64,000 bases of DNA from Fibrobacter sp. (GTDB taxonomy: Bacteria; Fibrobacterota; Fibrobacteria; Fibrobacterales; Fibrobacteraceae). Positions 8,760-16,992 of this stretch are shown here, piece by piece. A model generated the notes under the pieces. That model saw only the letters and a program-made list of their open reading frames with translations, did no database searches and was not told the DNA's origin. Made by a program: the position numbers and the translations under genes. The first letter of the stretch is position 1, and each line of letters starts with the position of its first letter. Location of the stretch: the NCBI GenBank assembly GCA_012511955.1, contig JAAZFC010000036.1, forward strand, positions 42,143-106,142. Direction: 5' to 3'.

Positions 8760-10022
8760 TTAAGGTAATTGCACCAAGCTTATGTTGCGCAGCCAAACCG
8801 TGCGTTTCCATAAACCAAGGTTAAACTCTAAACGCCCAAAAGGCGTGGTTTCTTTGGCGCAAAGTTGCAAAGAATGCTTTGTTGGTGTGGTTTGCAAATG
8901 AATTCGAAAGTTCATATTACCATGATCTAAATTATCGTAGGGTGCCATATAGCGCCCTAAACGAGTCAAAATATTAGTTTGCTCCACATCGGACCACGCT
9001 TCGAAACTCAGCTCATAGCAACGACCTTGGACTATTTCAATATCTTCTTGCATCCATTGCACCGAATAATCGTGGGTACCAGGTTCATGTACACTAATCT
9101 TAACTTTATTGTCATTAACCATAGTGTCGGCTACACCGTCCAATTGGGTTAAGAAAACCCATGAATTTCCAAACTCTTTAAAATCACCGTTTTTTACCCT
9201 TTCTCCATTGGGTTTATCAAACTGCTTCACCGCCCAATCTTGTATCTCCCAGGCTTTTTCTTCGCCACCAACAATCATCTGGTAGCGAGTAGCATTAAAA
9301 GCTTTGGGGAAATATGCTACCAAACTATCTAATAAATCAGCATTGCTGGTTTCACTGATAATTATTTCCTGGTTTTCCTCAACTTCTACATTGCTAAAGT
9401 CCACTGTTTTTAACCAAGTTTCAGGGTGAAATAATACACTAAGATCATATTTCGGCGACTCTTCCTCAGAAGAACGAGATAAATCGTTGATAATTTGCGC
9501 ATGATGGTAACGCAATCGCAATGTCAATGAATCTGGCAAAATGATTTTAACTTGTGCATCCAAAGGAATATAGTGAGAAACAAATTCTTGTTTGGACAAA
9601 TCCAATAATAAGCCTACTTCTTTGAGGTAGCTACGACTAGGAATGTTTATGTTTTGGAAATTAACTTCTAAACTATCACCATTAAGCAAATCTATCTGTA
9701 CCGAAGGATCCTCTTCGTTTTTAGGCCATAAAATAGTACCTACACTTGCATCTATAGGTATGTAGTAATAATAACTGCCAAAATAAGACACTCGCTTAAG
9801 ATTAAAGCTAACTTTTTGCCATTGCACAGAATCTACATTCATGGCAATAACTTTTCCTAAAAAATCAAAATAAGCTTCACCTGGGGCAAGACTAAACCGT
9901 GCACTCATGGAAACCATAGGATTACCAATTTCTGTACCTGCATTTTGCACAGAATCGCCACTAGAACAGGACCAAAACAAGAAGCTAGCTAAAAAAGCCG
10001 CCAATATTTTTTTACGCAACAT
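8760..10022 (-). CDS. Fibrobacter-type 'GTEIGNP' lipoprotein with C-terminal carbohydrate-binding-like domain
   Basis: The 420-residue product starts MLRKKILAAFLASFLFWSCSSG, with a lipobox (LFWSC), so it is probably an outer-membrane lipoprotein. Immediately after the Cys it has AGTEIGNP, a signature I associate with lineage-specific Fibrobacter lipoproteins. Residues of about 40-250 form a beta-rich region of unknown fold. From about 275 on, NGDFKEFGNSWVF through to the C-terminus has the layout of a CBM4/9-like jelly roll (NGDF start, Trp, Gly-Arg-CYELSFEA strand, final NISLVQLP strand). It may sense or bind polysaccharide at the surface. It follows the TIGR02147 gene after 1 bp in the same operon. 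The function is unknown; coupling between the regulator and its lipoprotein is inference. Confidence 0.8.
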   Translation of the reverse strand: MLRKKILAAFLASFLFWSCSSGDSVQNAGTEIGNPMVSMSARFSLAPGEAYFDFLGKVIAMNVDSVQWQKVSFNLKRVSYFGSYYYYIPIDASVGTILWPKNEEDPSVQIDLLNGDSLEVNFQNINIPSRSYLKEVGLLLDLSKQEFVSHYIPLDAQVKIILPDSLTLRLRYHHAQIINDLSRSSEEESPKYDLSVLFHPETWLKTVDFSNVEVEENQEIIISETSNADLLDSLVAYFPKAFNATRYQMIVGGEEKAWEIQDWAVKQFDKPNGERVKNGDFKEFGNSWVFLTQLDGVADTMVNDNKVKISVHEPGTHDYSVQWMQEDIEIVQGRCYELSFEAWSDVEQTNILTRLGRYMAPYDNLDHGNMNFRIHLQTTPTKHSLQLCAKETTPFGRLEFNLGLWKRTVWLRNISLVQLP

Positions 10023-10023
10023 A

Positions 10024-10875
10024 TCAATTCCTAGTTAGAGGAAAGAGCTGTATATTCACTTGGACTATATCATCTCCTTCACCTTCATCTGCAGAGAAAT
10101 CTAATATCTCTTTTCGCATAAGTTGCAGATGTTTCTTTAAATTAGGAAATTCTTTGGCTTTAATGGGGAAAATTAATGAACTAATATCTCTTTCTTCTGC
10201 TGACACCTCTCCCATAGCCAAAGAAGCTTGTTTAAGCATCTGCTCATGAAAATCACGGACTAAGTCGTACTGAACCTCGTCATCTGTAGTGATATTTGTA
10301 TCATTTTGCTTATAACCATTGGGAGTTCTAGTTATTAAGCCTAATTCTTGCAGTAGTTTTAATGAATCTTGAATGTCTGCTCTACTCAATTTAGTTCGCA
10401 TGCGGCGCATAAACCATTCTGGTGCTGCACTAAATCCCTCAAGAGCAATCATCTCGCGTATTAAAATATGATGCCATTCTCTAAAAATACGAAATTGGGT
10501 ATCTTCTAACTTGCGAAAACGAGAGCGTGGAGTACATTTAACGAGATTTTCATAATAAATCTGCTTTTCTACGCTATCTTTAGCCTGATTGAAGAAAACT
10601 AAATTTTCAAAATACTCAGCTTTTTTTCCAGTAAGCCCCAAACCCACAATTATTTTAGTTACGGTACTTTTAGTGACATTGCGAGTACCATCCATGGCCA
10701 ATTTTAAATGTGCATGACTAGATAAACCTGCTTTTTCAGCAAAATAACGCAAAGAAAACACGGAAGATGTTTTTTTCCGCCAGTTATAAAAATCTTTCAA
10801 GTAAACACGATAGTTTGTGTAATGCAACACATCGGGTTCAGGCAAAGATTCCTTGTTTTTCTTTTTTTTGCTCAT
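10024..10875 (-). CDS. TIGR02147-family (DUF4423) putative transcriptional regulator
   Basis: The 283-residue cytoplasmic protein has a lysine-rich start (MSKKKKNKESLPEPDVLHYTNYR). The family hallmark is the N-terminal segment YRVYLKDFYNWRK...FSLRYFAEKAGLSSHAHLKLAMDG (about 23-65), followed by TKSTVTKIIVGLGLTGKKAEYFE, which looks like a helix-turn-helix of the Xre/lambda type. The C-terminal DUF4423 part includes a winged-helix-like region, SRADIQDSLKLLQELGLITRTPNGY (about 160-185). The family is greatly expanded in Fibrobacter and is generally regarded as regulatory, but targets are uncharacterised. It heads a two-gene operon with the lipoprotein at 8760-10022. A palindrome 63 nt upstream is shared with the neighbouring GH9 operon, suggesting autoregulation and GH9 control. 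Confidence 0.85.
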   Translation of the reverse strand: MSKKKKNKESLPEPDVLHYTNYRVYLKDFYNWRKKTSSVFSLRYFAEKAGLSSHAHLKLAMDGTRNVTKSTVTKIIVGLGLTGKKAEYFENLVFFNQAKDSVEKQIYYENLVKCTPRSRFRKLEDTQFRIFREWHHILIREMIALEGFSAAPEWFMRRMRTKLSRADIQDSLKLLQELGLITRTPNGYKQNDTNITTDDEVQYDLVRDFHEQMLKQASLAMGEVSAEERDISSLIFPIKAKEFPNLKKHLQLMRKEILDFSADEGEGDDIVQVNIQLFPLTRN

Positions 10876-10938
10876 AATTATCTCTTAATATATTATACAT
10901 GTTTAAAAGAAACTAAGTGAAACAAAAACAAGCTATTC

Positions 10939-10954
10939 GGTTACGATAGTAACC
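10939..10954. promoter_or_regulatory. Putative operator GGTTAC-N4-GTAACC upstream of the TIGR02147 operon
   Basis: A perfect 6-4-6 palindrome (GGTTAC GATA GTAACC) lies 63 nt before the regulator start. On the minus strand a consensus TATAAT (10892-10897) fits a -10 box, with a start point near 10885. The palindrome centre would then be about 61 bp upstream of the start point, a typical class I activator position. It has the same arms as 8738-8753. Confidence 0.6.
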
Positions 10955-10966
10955 AATCAACAACAA

Positions 10967-11395
10967 TTAAGGACTTCCTACATATAAAACACTGAAGCCA
11001 TTTTGGCACTCACACTTCAATTTACCACCGCATAATTCACGGGCGGGAAAGTATTCTAATTCAACTTTTTTAGCTATTCGTCGATTAGTGTCTGTACCTA
11101 AATCTAAAATTTTCTTATGACATTCAAAAACTTCACCCTCTTCATCGGCATTAGGGTTGCACAAAAACATCTCCCCAGTTTCATCTTCTATATAATAAGC
11201 TCCTGTGCGGCACCGATCTGTGGTTTTGAACACAATATCGCCTAAAACTGTAGAACACCACGATGTGGTAGGCGTTGTACCTTCAAGCTCTAAAATTTGC
11301 GCTATGCTGCGTTCTGTACACCATTCATGGCTTTCATTTTTAGAACATGCTACTAAGAACAAAAATGACAAAATTAAAACTAAATATTTTTGCAT
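10967..11395 (-). CDS. Small cysteine-containing lipoprotein, unknown
   Basis: The 142-residue product begins MQKYLVLILSFLFLVACSKNE, with a good lipobox (LVAC). The mature part contains at least seven further cysteines (for example WCTER, WCST, RCRTG, LCNP, ECHK, LCGGKLKCEC), suggesting several disulphides in the periplasm or at the surface. No family was recognised. It starts only about 15 bp after the MCP terminator and has no visible Shine-Dalgarno site. A TATATTTATCTT stretch precedes the ATG, so it may have its own promoter very close to the start codon. Confidence 0.7.
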   Translation of the reverse strand: MQKYLVLILSFLFLVACSKNESHEWCTERSIAQILELEGTTPTTSWCSTVLGDIVFKTTDRCRTGAYYIEDETGEMFLCNPNADEEGEVFECHKKILDLGTDTNRRIAKKVELEYFPARELCGGKLKCECQNGFSVLYVGSP

Positions 11396-11409
11396 AAGAT
11401 AAATATATC

Positions 11410-11437
11410 AAAAACGCCCTCCTTTTTGGAGAGCGTT
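11410..11437 (-). terminator. Intrinsic terminator of the chemoreceptor gene
   Basis: On the minus strand the arms AACGCTCTCC and GGAGGGCGTT flank an AAAAA loop and are followed by TTTGA. It lies 18 bp beyond the stop of the MCP gene. Confidence 0.75.
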
Positions 11438-11454
11438 CACTTGCCGTAGGAAAA

Positions 11455-13509
11455 TTAAACCCTAAACTGCCCCACTAGATTGTTTAGTTCTGCAGACAAA
11501 CTAGCTAGGGAATCTGAAGCGGCAAGTAGCTCTTGGCTAGCGGTTTTAGACTCTTGGGCTGTGCTTTCCATTTCTGAAGCAGCGCTAGCCACACTCTGAA
11601 AGCCTTGGGAAACTTCATTCATATTGCTATTAATATGGCTCGTTTCGTTATCTAAGCCTTGTACCACTTGAGCAACTCCAGACATGGCTTGGTTTTGCCT
11701 ATCCACTTCTGCTAAAATGTTTTCTGATGTAGTGTTAATTTCAGCTATTATATTAGTCATTTGACTAAGCCCTTGTTTAGAGGCGTCAACACTGTTGCGC
11801 ATGGCATAAACTTCCCTGTCTATGCTACCAATGGCATCAGCGGTTTGCCTCGCTAAATCTTTAACTTCGCCTGCTACTACCGCAAAACCTTTACCCGCTT
11901 CACCAGCGGTGGCCGCCTCAATGGTGGCATTTAAAGCTAATAAGTTTATCTGCTCAGCTATATCTTCTATTAATTCCACCACATGACCCACTTGCTCCGC
12001 TGCTTGGGTGAGGTTTTCCATCTGGCCCTGCATATTTTCTGCCTGGGCACTAGCTTCATTGGCTATTTCAAACTCCCTTTCGCAACCTTTGGCTATATCC
12101 TTTAAAGATTGTTGCATGGAATTTGACACTTCTGCAACTTTAGAGGTGGATTCTGCTAAGTTTCCCGCAGCATTGGTTACAGCACCTGCTCCTGTGGCTG
12201 CTTCTTCCATGGCCGACGCCACATGATGACCTTGATCATTAAGTGCATCAGCGGTGCGAGTCATCATTTGAGCTTGGGTATTTAGTTCCTCAGAAGCCCC
12301 AGCCAATGAATTTGACCGTTCCCCCACTTGCATTACTAAAGCTTGAATTTTAGAGGCAAAAACATTAAAAGCTTTGGATAAATCCCCTAATTCATCTATG
12401 CGATCTTCGGGCATGCGCTGAGTTAAATCTCCCTCACCTTCGGCGATATCACGCATGATATCTGCAGTACGCCTAATAGGTCTTGTTATAGAAATTCCTA
12501 TTATCCAAATAAATACTCCCATCAAAAGCAAAGCTATTACTTCTAAGGCAATCATGGCCTTGCGCATATCCCTAATAGGGGCCATCAAATCTGTAATAGG
12601 ATAAACTGCTGATAAAGACCAATAGTGTTGGGTTACGCCAATTTCAATGGGTTTAAAGACTAATAATGATTGCGAACCATCTAAAAGCGATGTTTTTACC
12701 AAACTGTGAGTCTTTCCGCTTTTAATGCTTTCTAACAGTTTTGGCTGTTCTTCGGGAACATCGTCTCCTATTAGCTTACCTATCAACTGTGGATTACGGT
12801 GAGAAACCCTTAAACCATTATTGCCCAATAAAATCACATAGCCCCCCAATGGAGAGTATGCATTCATTTTGTCTTGCAGTTGAGTTAGATCAATATCTAC
12901 CCCAGCTATTCCCACAAATTTACCATTAATTTTCACTGGAACCACTAGAGATGTTAACCAAGTTACATTACCGTGAAAATCATATTCAAAAGGGTCTAAA
13001 ATTGCCTCTCTATTGCTTTGTTTTGCAAGGGTGTACCACTCATTTTCTGCAGTAATGGTATATTCCATATTAGGCATTTCTATGACAGTTTTTCCCTGTT
13101 CATTTAGCAAATAGCACATATAAAAATGGTTCCCAGCACTGGTGCGTTCTTCAGCGAAATATTCTCCTCGTTCAAATACTACATAAGATGCTTTTACACC
13201 GTGATCTAGCATGCCAATAGTTAATTTATTTAGAGCGTCTTCTTTTTGATCTGCTGGTAAATCATAAAGCACTTCCGCCGACTTAGCAAACTGGCGCACT
13301 GTTCCCATTAACAACTCTAAATCAGTTTCCACATCTAAAGCCAAGCGTTCAGCCTCGGTGTTTGCCCATAATTCAATGCTTTCTTCTTGCAATCTTGTTG
13401 TGCGAACCATGGAATAAAGCACTATGGCTGTAATGCTTACAAATACTAAGATCAATGACGATACTAATAATCTGTTTTGAATGGATTTGAATTGAAATAA
13501 GTTTTTCAT
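11455..13509 (-). CDS. Methyl-accepting chemotaxis protein with periplasmic Cache domain
   Basis: The 684-residue transducer has a TM helix at about 13-32, a large periplasmic dCache_1-type sensor (about 33-310, including the VDIDLTQLQDKM segment typical of double Cache) and a second TM helix at about 317-338. A HAMP domain (about 340-395) and a long MCP signalling coiled coil follow. The hairpin tip EQINLLALNATIEAATAGEAGKGFAVVAGEVKDLA is conserved, so coupling to CheA/CheW is expected. dCache sensors usually bind small molecules such as amino acids or organic acids; the ligand is unknown. No che genes are in the window. AAGGTG upstream supports the ATG at 13509, and a terminator follows. Confidence 0.95.
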   Translation of the reverse strand: MKNLFQFKSIQNRLLVSSLILVFVSITAIVLYSMVRTTRLQEESIELWANTEAERLALDVETDLELLMGTVRQFAKSAEVLYDLPADQKEDALNKLTIGMLDHGVKASYVVFERGEYFAEERTSAGNHFYMCYLLNEQGKTVIEMPNMEYTITAENEWYTLAKQSNREAILDPFEYDFHGNVTWLTSLVVPVKINGKFVGIAGVDIDLTQLQDKMNAYSPLGGYVILLGNNGLRVSHRNPQLIGKLIGDDVPEEQPKLLESIKSGKTHSLVKTSLLDGSQSLLVFKPIEIGVTQHYWSLSAVYPITDLMAPIRDMRKAMIALEVIALLLMGVFIWIIGISITRPIRRTADIMRDIAEGEGDLTQRMPEDRIDELGDLSKAFNVFASKIQALVMQVGERSNSLAGASEELNTQAQMMTRTADALNDQGHHVASAMEEAATGAGAVTNAAGNLAESTSKVAEVSNSMQQSLKDIAKGCEREFEIANEASAQAENMQGQMENLTQAAEQVGHVVELIEDIAEQINLLALNATIEAATAGEAGKGFAVVAGEVKDLARQTADAIGSIDREVYAMRNSVDASKQGLSQMTNIIAEINTTSENILAEVDRQNQAMSGVAQVVQGLDNETSHINSNMNEVSQGFQSVASAASEMESTAQESKTASQELLAASDSLASLSAELNNLVGQFRV

Positions 13510-13593
13510 GGTTAGTCTTCACCTTTTTTATGTTCACCTCTTCCATAAAGAATAATACCAAGATTAATTACGAAAGCAAAGGTTAAAAATAAA

Positions 13594-13622
13594 TTGACAC
13601 TTTTTTATTGCTTAATTATCCT
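13594..13622 (+). promoter_or_regulatory. Sigma70-type promoter of the cobalamin operon
   Basis: A consensus -35 TTGACA (13594-13599) and a -10 TATCCT (13617-13622) are separated by exactly 17 bp. The predicted start point is near 13629, right at the beginning of the riboswitch, so the two elements fit each other well. Confidence 0.75.
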
Positions 13623-13626
13623 TGTA

Positions 13627-13760
13627 AAGTCGTAAGAGGGAATCTCGTGAAAATCGAGAACGGTCCCGCCGCTGTAATGGAGGACGAACAGGCAAAGCCA
13701 CTGAACATAAGTTTGGGAAGGCGCCTCAGTAGAACAATCCCTGAGTCAGAACACCTACTT
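13627..13760 (+). promoter_or_regulatory. Cobalamin (B12) riboswitch
   Basis: The leader contains the conserved elements of the adenosylcobalamin riboswitch in order: AGAGGGAATC-(hairpin)-GAGAACGGTCCCGCCGCTGTAAT, then GGAGGACGAACAGG, the B12-box AAGCCACTG, TTGGGAAGGCGCC, and CCCTGAGTCAGAACACCT. The outer AAGT/ACTT arms can form the closing P1 stem. Riboswitches of this class repress downstream B12 uptake and synthesis genes when the cofactor is abundant. A small hairpin (13773-13785, GCACC/GGTGC) lies between the aptamer and the Shine-Dalgarno GAGGA of btuB and is probably part of the expression platform. No T-run terminator is visible, so translational control is more likely. Confidence 0.93.
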
Positions 13761-13802
13761 ACTTCGCTCACAGCACCAATGGTGCATAACATAGAGGAAC
13801 TG

Positions 13803-15839
13803 ATGCGCGAGACATCTAAGATCCGAAAAACGCCTTGGGCACTGGTGTTTTTCTTTGTTTATTTTTTGTGCCTATTTATGGTTGCCCCTTTATGGGCACA
13901 AGTCGATTCTAATACTCAAGACCTTGGTATTATGCGTTTGGTGCAAAAAGCACCGCTTTTAAGCGCCCAAGGAACTCCCACCACCATTAAATCCGAAGCT
14001 TGGCAAGGACAAGGAATGAGTATCGCCGACTTGCTCGCTACTTTACCCGGCATCCAAAGTCGCCGTATGGGAGGCATGGGTAGTTTGCAATCTATTTCGG
14101 TGCGAGGCGTTACGGGCAACAAAGTATTGATTTGCCTAGATGGCGTACCCTTGGGAAATGGCGCCAACTCTACAGTAAACTTAGGAGCCATAGACTTAAA
14201 CCAACTTGAAAGCATAGAAGTTTGGAAAGGGCAAGTTCCTGCGCGCTTTGGAGGCAATGCTTTGGGGGGAGTTATCAACCTGGTAAGCAAACGAGGCTTA
14301 AAAAAACAAGCTAATTTGCTTTTGGGATACGGTAGTCATCACACTGGGGAAGCCGCTTTAAGCGCTTTTGGTGAATTGCGCGATAGTGTGCAATGGCACT
14401 CTTCTTTGGCCTGGCGATTTTCTGACAATGACTATGATTTTTTAGATCGCAACGGCACCGAATACAATTTAGACGATGATCGCTGGGTAAAGAGACGCAA
14501 CGCCCAATACAACGAACTTAGCGGAACGCACGGTTGGTCGTGGCTTAAACCTAGCCACACTTGGCGATTAATGTTTTCCCATGCTCAAGAACAAGGAGGC
14601 AGCCCTGGACGCGAAGATCACCAAACCAAGGTTTCGGGATTTAAGCAACAATGGATTCAACCGCGCGTACAATGGCTCAGTAATAATTTTGAATCCCCGT
14701 GGCAACACGAAGCGGAGATTAATACCCGCATTGAAAAAAACATTTTGCACTGGTCCAACCGCTTAGATGCTTTGGGATATTCTTATGGAAGTATGGAATA
14801 CCAAGAATCTGGTAGCGTAGATTTGCGCATTGAACCATCGTATCGGCTGGTTTATCAAAGCCAAGATCATTGGGGCGGAGAATGGCATTTGCTGGCTGGT
14901 CACGAGCGTTTAAGCCCGCGTCAATATCCTGAAACCGACGCTCAATGGAAGTGGGATTTAGATCGCAGTTTTGCCCGCAGTGCCTGGGAAGCCTTTGTAG
15001 ATCCTCTTTCTTGGTTAAGTTTAAATGGTATTTACCACATTGGCGCTTTTAGAGAGCATAACCCTGGAGGAATATTACAAACCACATACATTGACACTAT
15101 GCAGGCGCGCACCGACTATTTATGGCATCAATCTGCCCAAGCCGCCATGGGATTTGGTGCCAAAAACAGTCCTTTAAGAGCTAATATATCTATTGGCCGG
15201 CACTTTCGCATTCCCGATTTAACCGAGAGATACAGTACACATTTAGGCATTTTACCCAATTATGACTTAAACCCCGAAACAGGCTGGAACTTTGAAGCAG
15301 CCACAGCAGCGCACATTCACAACACTACTTTACGCGCCACCGCATTTCGCACCGAAGTAAACAACGGAATCGTATATGTATATGCCGCAGGTTTTGCTAA
15401 ACCTCACAATATGGGACTAAATCGCACCTGGGGTTTAGAACTAAGCCTAGACTCAAAACCCACAAGTTTTGCACAGTTTGTTTTACATGGCACTTGGCAA
15501 GATCCCCGTAATTTATCTGCTCCAAAACATTATCACAATAAATTAACTCCCAATGAGCCTAAGTTTTCCCTAAGCGCGGAAAGCTACTTTAAACTCCCGT
15601 GGAATTTAGAACTCAACTATCGTGCCGAATGGAAATCCACACTTTATCACGATCAAGCTAACCTCATGGAAATCCCCCCACAAGACAACCATCATTTGGG
15701 TGTTTCTTGGGATATTTTCACCACTGCTCGCATCAGTCTTAATGCCACTAACTTGCGTGGTGGCGACTATCAACACATTCACTCAACTTACCCTACTCCA
15801 GGCCGTGAAATTCATTTAACCTGGAACCAAAAAATTTAA
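13803..15839 (+). CDS. btuB: TonB-dependent cobalamin/corrinoid outer-membrane receptor
   Basis: The 678-residue beta-barrel receptor should import cobalamin or other corrinoids across the outer membrane using TonB energy. The start is set at the ATG at 13803, just after GAGGA. Upstream in-frame codons would translate the riboswitch and are not real. The N-terminus is a long signal sequence ending APLWAQ. The plug domain (about 45-155) carries ADLLATLPGIQSR, VRGVTGNKVLICLDGVP and ARFGGNALGGVINLVSKRG. The rest is barrel, ending in an aromatic-rich strand (EIHLTWNQKI). Cobalamin specificity is inferred from the riboswitch and the downstream B12 genes. It is followed after 15 bp by a BtuG-like lipoprotein. 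Confidence 0.92.
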   Translation: MRETSKIRKTPWALVFFFVYFLCLFMVAPLWAQVDSNTQDLGIMRLVQKAPLLSAQGTPTTIKSEAWQGQGMSIADLLATLPGIQSRRMGGMGSLQSISVRGVTGNKVLICLDGVPLGNGANSTVNLGAIDLNQLESIEVWKGQVPARFGGNALGGVINLVSKRGLKKQANLLLGYGSHHTGEAALSAFGELRDSVQWHSSLAWRFSDNDYDFLDRNGTEYNLDDDRWVKRRNAQYNELSGTHGWSWLKPSHTWRLMFSHAQEQGGSPGREDHQTKVSGFKQQWIQPRVQWLSNNFESPWQHEAEINTRIEKNILHWSNRLDALGYSYGSMEYQESGSVDLRIEPSYRLVYQSQDHWGGEWHLLAGHERLSPRQYPETDAQWKWDLDRSFARSAWEAFVDPLSWLSLNGIYHIGAFREHNPGGILQTTYIDTMQARTDYLWHQSAQAAMGFGAKNSPLRANISIGRHFRIPDLTERYSTHLGILPNYDLNPETGWNFEAATAAHIHNTTLRATAFRTEVNNGIVYVYAAGFAKPHNMGLNRTWGLELSLDSKPTSFAQFVLHGTWQDPRNLSAPKHYHNKLTPNEPKFSLSAESYFKLPWNLELNYRAEWKSTLYHDQANLMEIPPQDNHHLGVSWDIFTTARISLNATNLRGGDYQHIHSTYPTPGREIHLTWNQKI

Positions 15840-15854
15840 CAACAAGGAACAATC

Positions 15855-16973
15855 ATGAACAAAAACATAATTTTTACCCTCGGTCTAATCGCATTACTAA
15901 GCGGCTGCATTTTTAGCAGCGATGACAAGAAAAAAGTTGATAACAAAGAAGATCCCAAAGTTTCTCAGCGGGTTTTTGTGCTGGCCTCAGATTACCAAAC
16001 TGGCGAATTGCTTTGGCTAAACGATAATGCAGACTCCTTAGTTGACAAAGGTATTTTAGTACACCAAGACTCCAAACTAAAAGGTCGTGGAGATATGCTA
16101 ATGGTTTTAGAAAGTTTTGGCAAAGACAACTTACTACGCCTCGACGCTAAAAAACCTGGCAAAAGTTCAATCAAATATCAAGTTTCGCTCCCTGAAAACT
16201 CCAACCCATTAGATATGGTTTTTCCTGCAAATGATACCGCCCATGGATTTTTAGCCCAAGGTAACTTACCCCACCTGCTTAAAATTGACCTCAGCACCGG
16301 AAAAGCTGTGGACTCCTTGGATTTAAGTGAATATAATGACCCTAGTAGTGAACATCCGAATATGCAAAATTTGCTAATCAGTGGCGATAGTTTATTTATT
16401 ACCCTTGAAAGGCGTAAAAGTGATTTTAGCAATGAGTTAAACGGTTTATTAGTTATTGTTGACGCTCTTAAACTCACTGTGCTAGATACCGTAAACTTAG
16501 GTCTTTTTAATCCTAGTTCTATGGTTAGTTTTGACAACAACATTTATGTTTCATGCACTGGTGTTTTGCCCTGGGATGGTAGTCCTGTGCCTGGAGATAG
16601 CACCCATGGAGTGGTTATAGTGGATCGCAAAACCAAAGAAGTAAGCACTTTAGCCTATGATAAACAGCTAGGTGGATCCCCCATGCACATTACTTTTGAC
16701 GAAAAAAACGCTAGACTCTTTATCACAGCTTTTAATTCTTTCGGCAATGCTGGAGTTGTATATATGTCCATAAAAGGTGGAAAAGTTAAGCAGATAGATG
16801 GCATCGAAGATTCTTTTGGAGGCTTAGTTTTTGATAACAAAAATCAAAAATTATATATAGGTGACTGCGGCATGAACAATCCAGGAGTTAAAGTCTTTGC
16901 CAACGACAAACTCACAACTTTAGCCAGTGGTGGCGCCATGCCCCCATATAGCATCCATATTGCTAATTGGTAA
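15855..16973 (+). CDS. Beta-propeller lipoprotein, BtuG-like candidate surface corrinoid binder
   Basis: The 372-residue product starts MNKNIIFTLGLIALLSGC, a clear lipoprotein signal. The Cys is followed by IFSSDDKKK, an acidic/basic tail reminiscent of lipoprotein surface-export signals in Bacteroidota. The rest shows repeated beta-propeller blades (YncE/DUF5074-like): segments such as GELLWLN, NLLRLDAKK, HLLKIDLSTGKAVDSLDLS, GLLVIVDALKLTVLDTVNLG and GVVIVDRKTKEVSTL. In Bacteroides, BtuG is a surface propeller lipoprotein encoded with BtuB that captures B12 and hands it to the receptor. Position directly after btuB, under the same riboswitch, makes that role likely here. It is inferred from context and fold, not shown. 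An AAGGA site precedes the ATG. Confidence 0.8.
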   Translation: MNKNIIFTLGLIALLSGCIFSSDDKKKVDNKEDPKVSQRVFVLASDYQTGELLWLNDNADSLVDKGILVHQDSKLKGRGDMLMVLESFGKDNLLRLDAKKPGKSSIKYQVSLPENSNPLDMVFPANDTAHGFLAQGNLPHLLKIDLSTGKAVDSLDLSEYNDPSSEHPNMQNLLISGDSLFITLERRKSDFSNELNGLLVIVDALKLTVLDTVNLGLFNPSSMVSFDNNIYVSCTGVLPWDGSPVPGDSTHGVVIVDRKTKEVSTLAYDKQLGGSPMHITFDEKNARLFITAFNSFGNAGVVYMSIKGGKVKQIDGIEDSFGGLVFDNKNQKLYIGDCGMNNPGVKVFANDKLTTLASGGAMPPYSIHIANW

Positions 16974-16992
16974 AACTTTTTGAGGTGCTATT

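Noticed and set aside
13608..13802. N-terminal extension of the btuB reading frame
   Set aside because: These codons translate the conserved cobalamin riboswitch and would precede the signal peptide; the ATG at 13803 has its own ribosome site.
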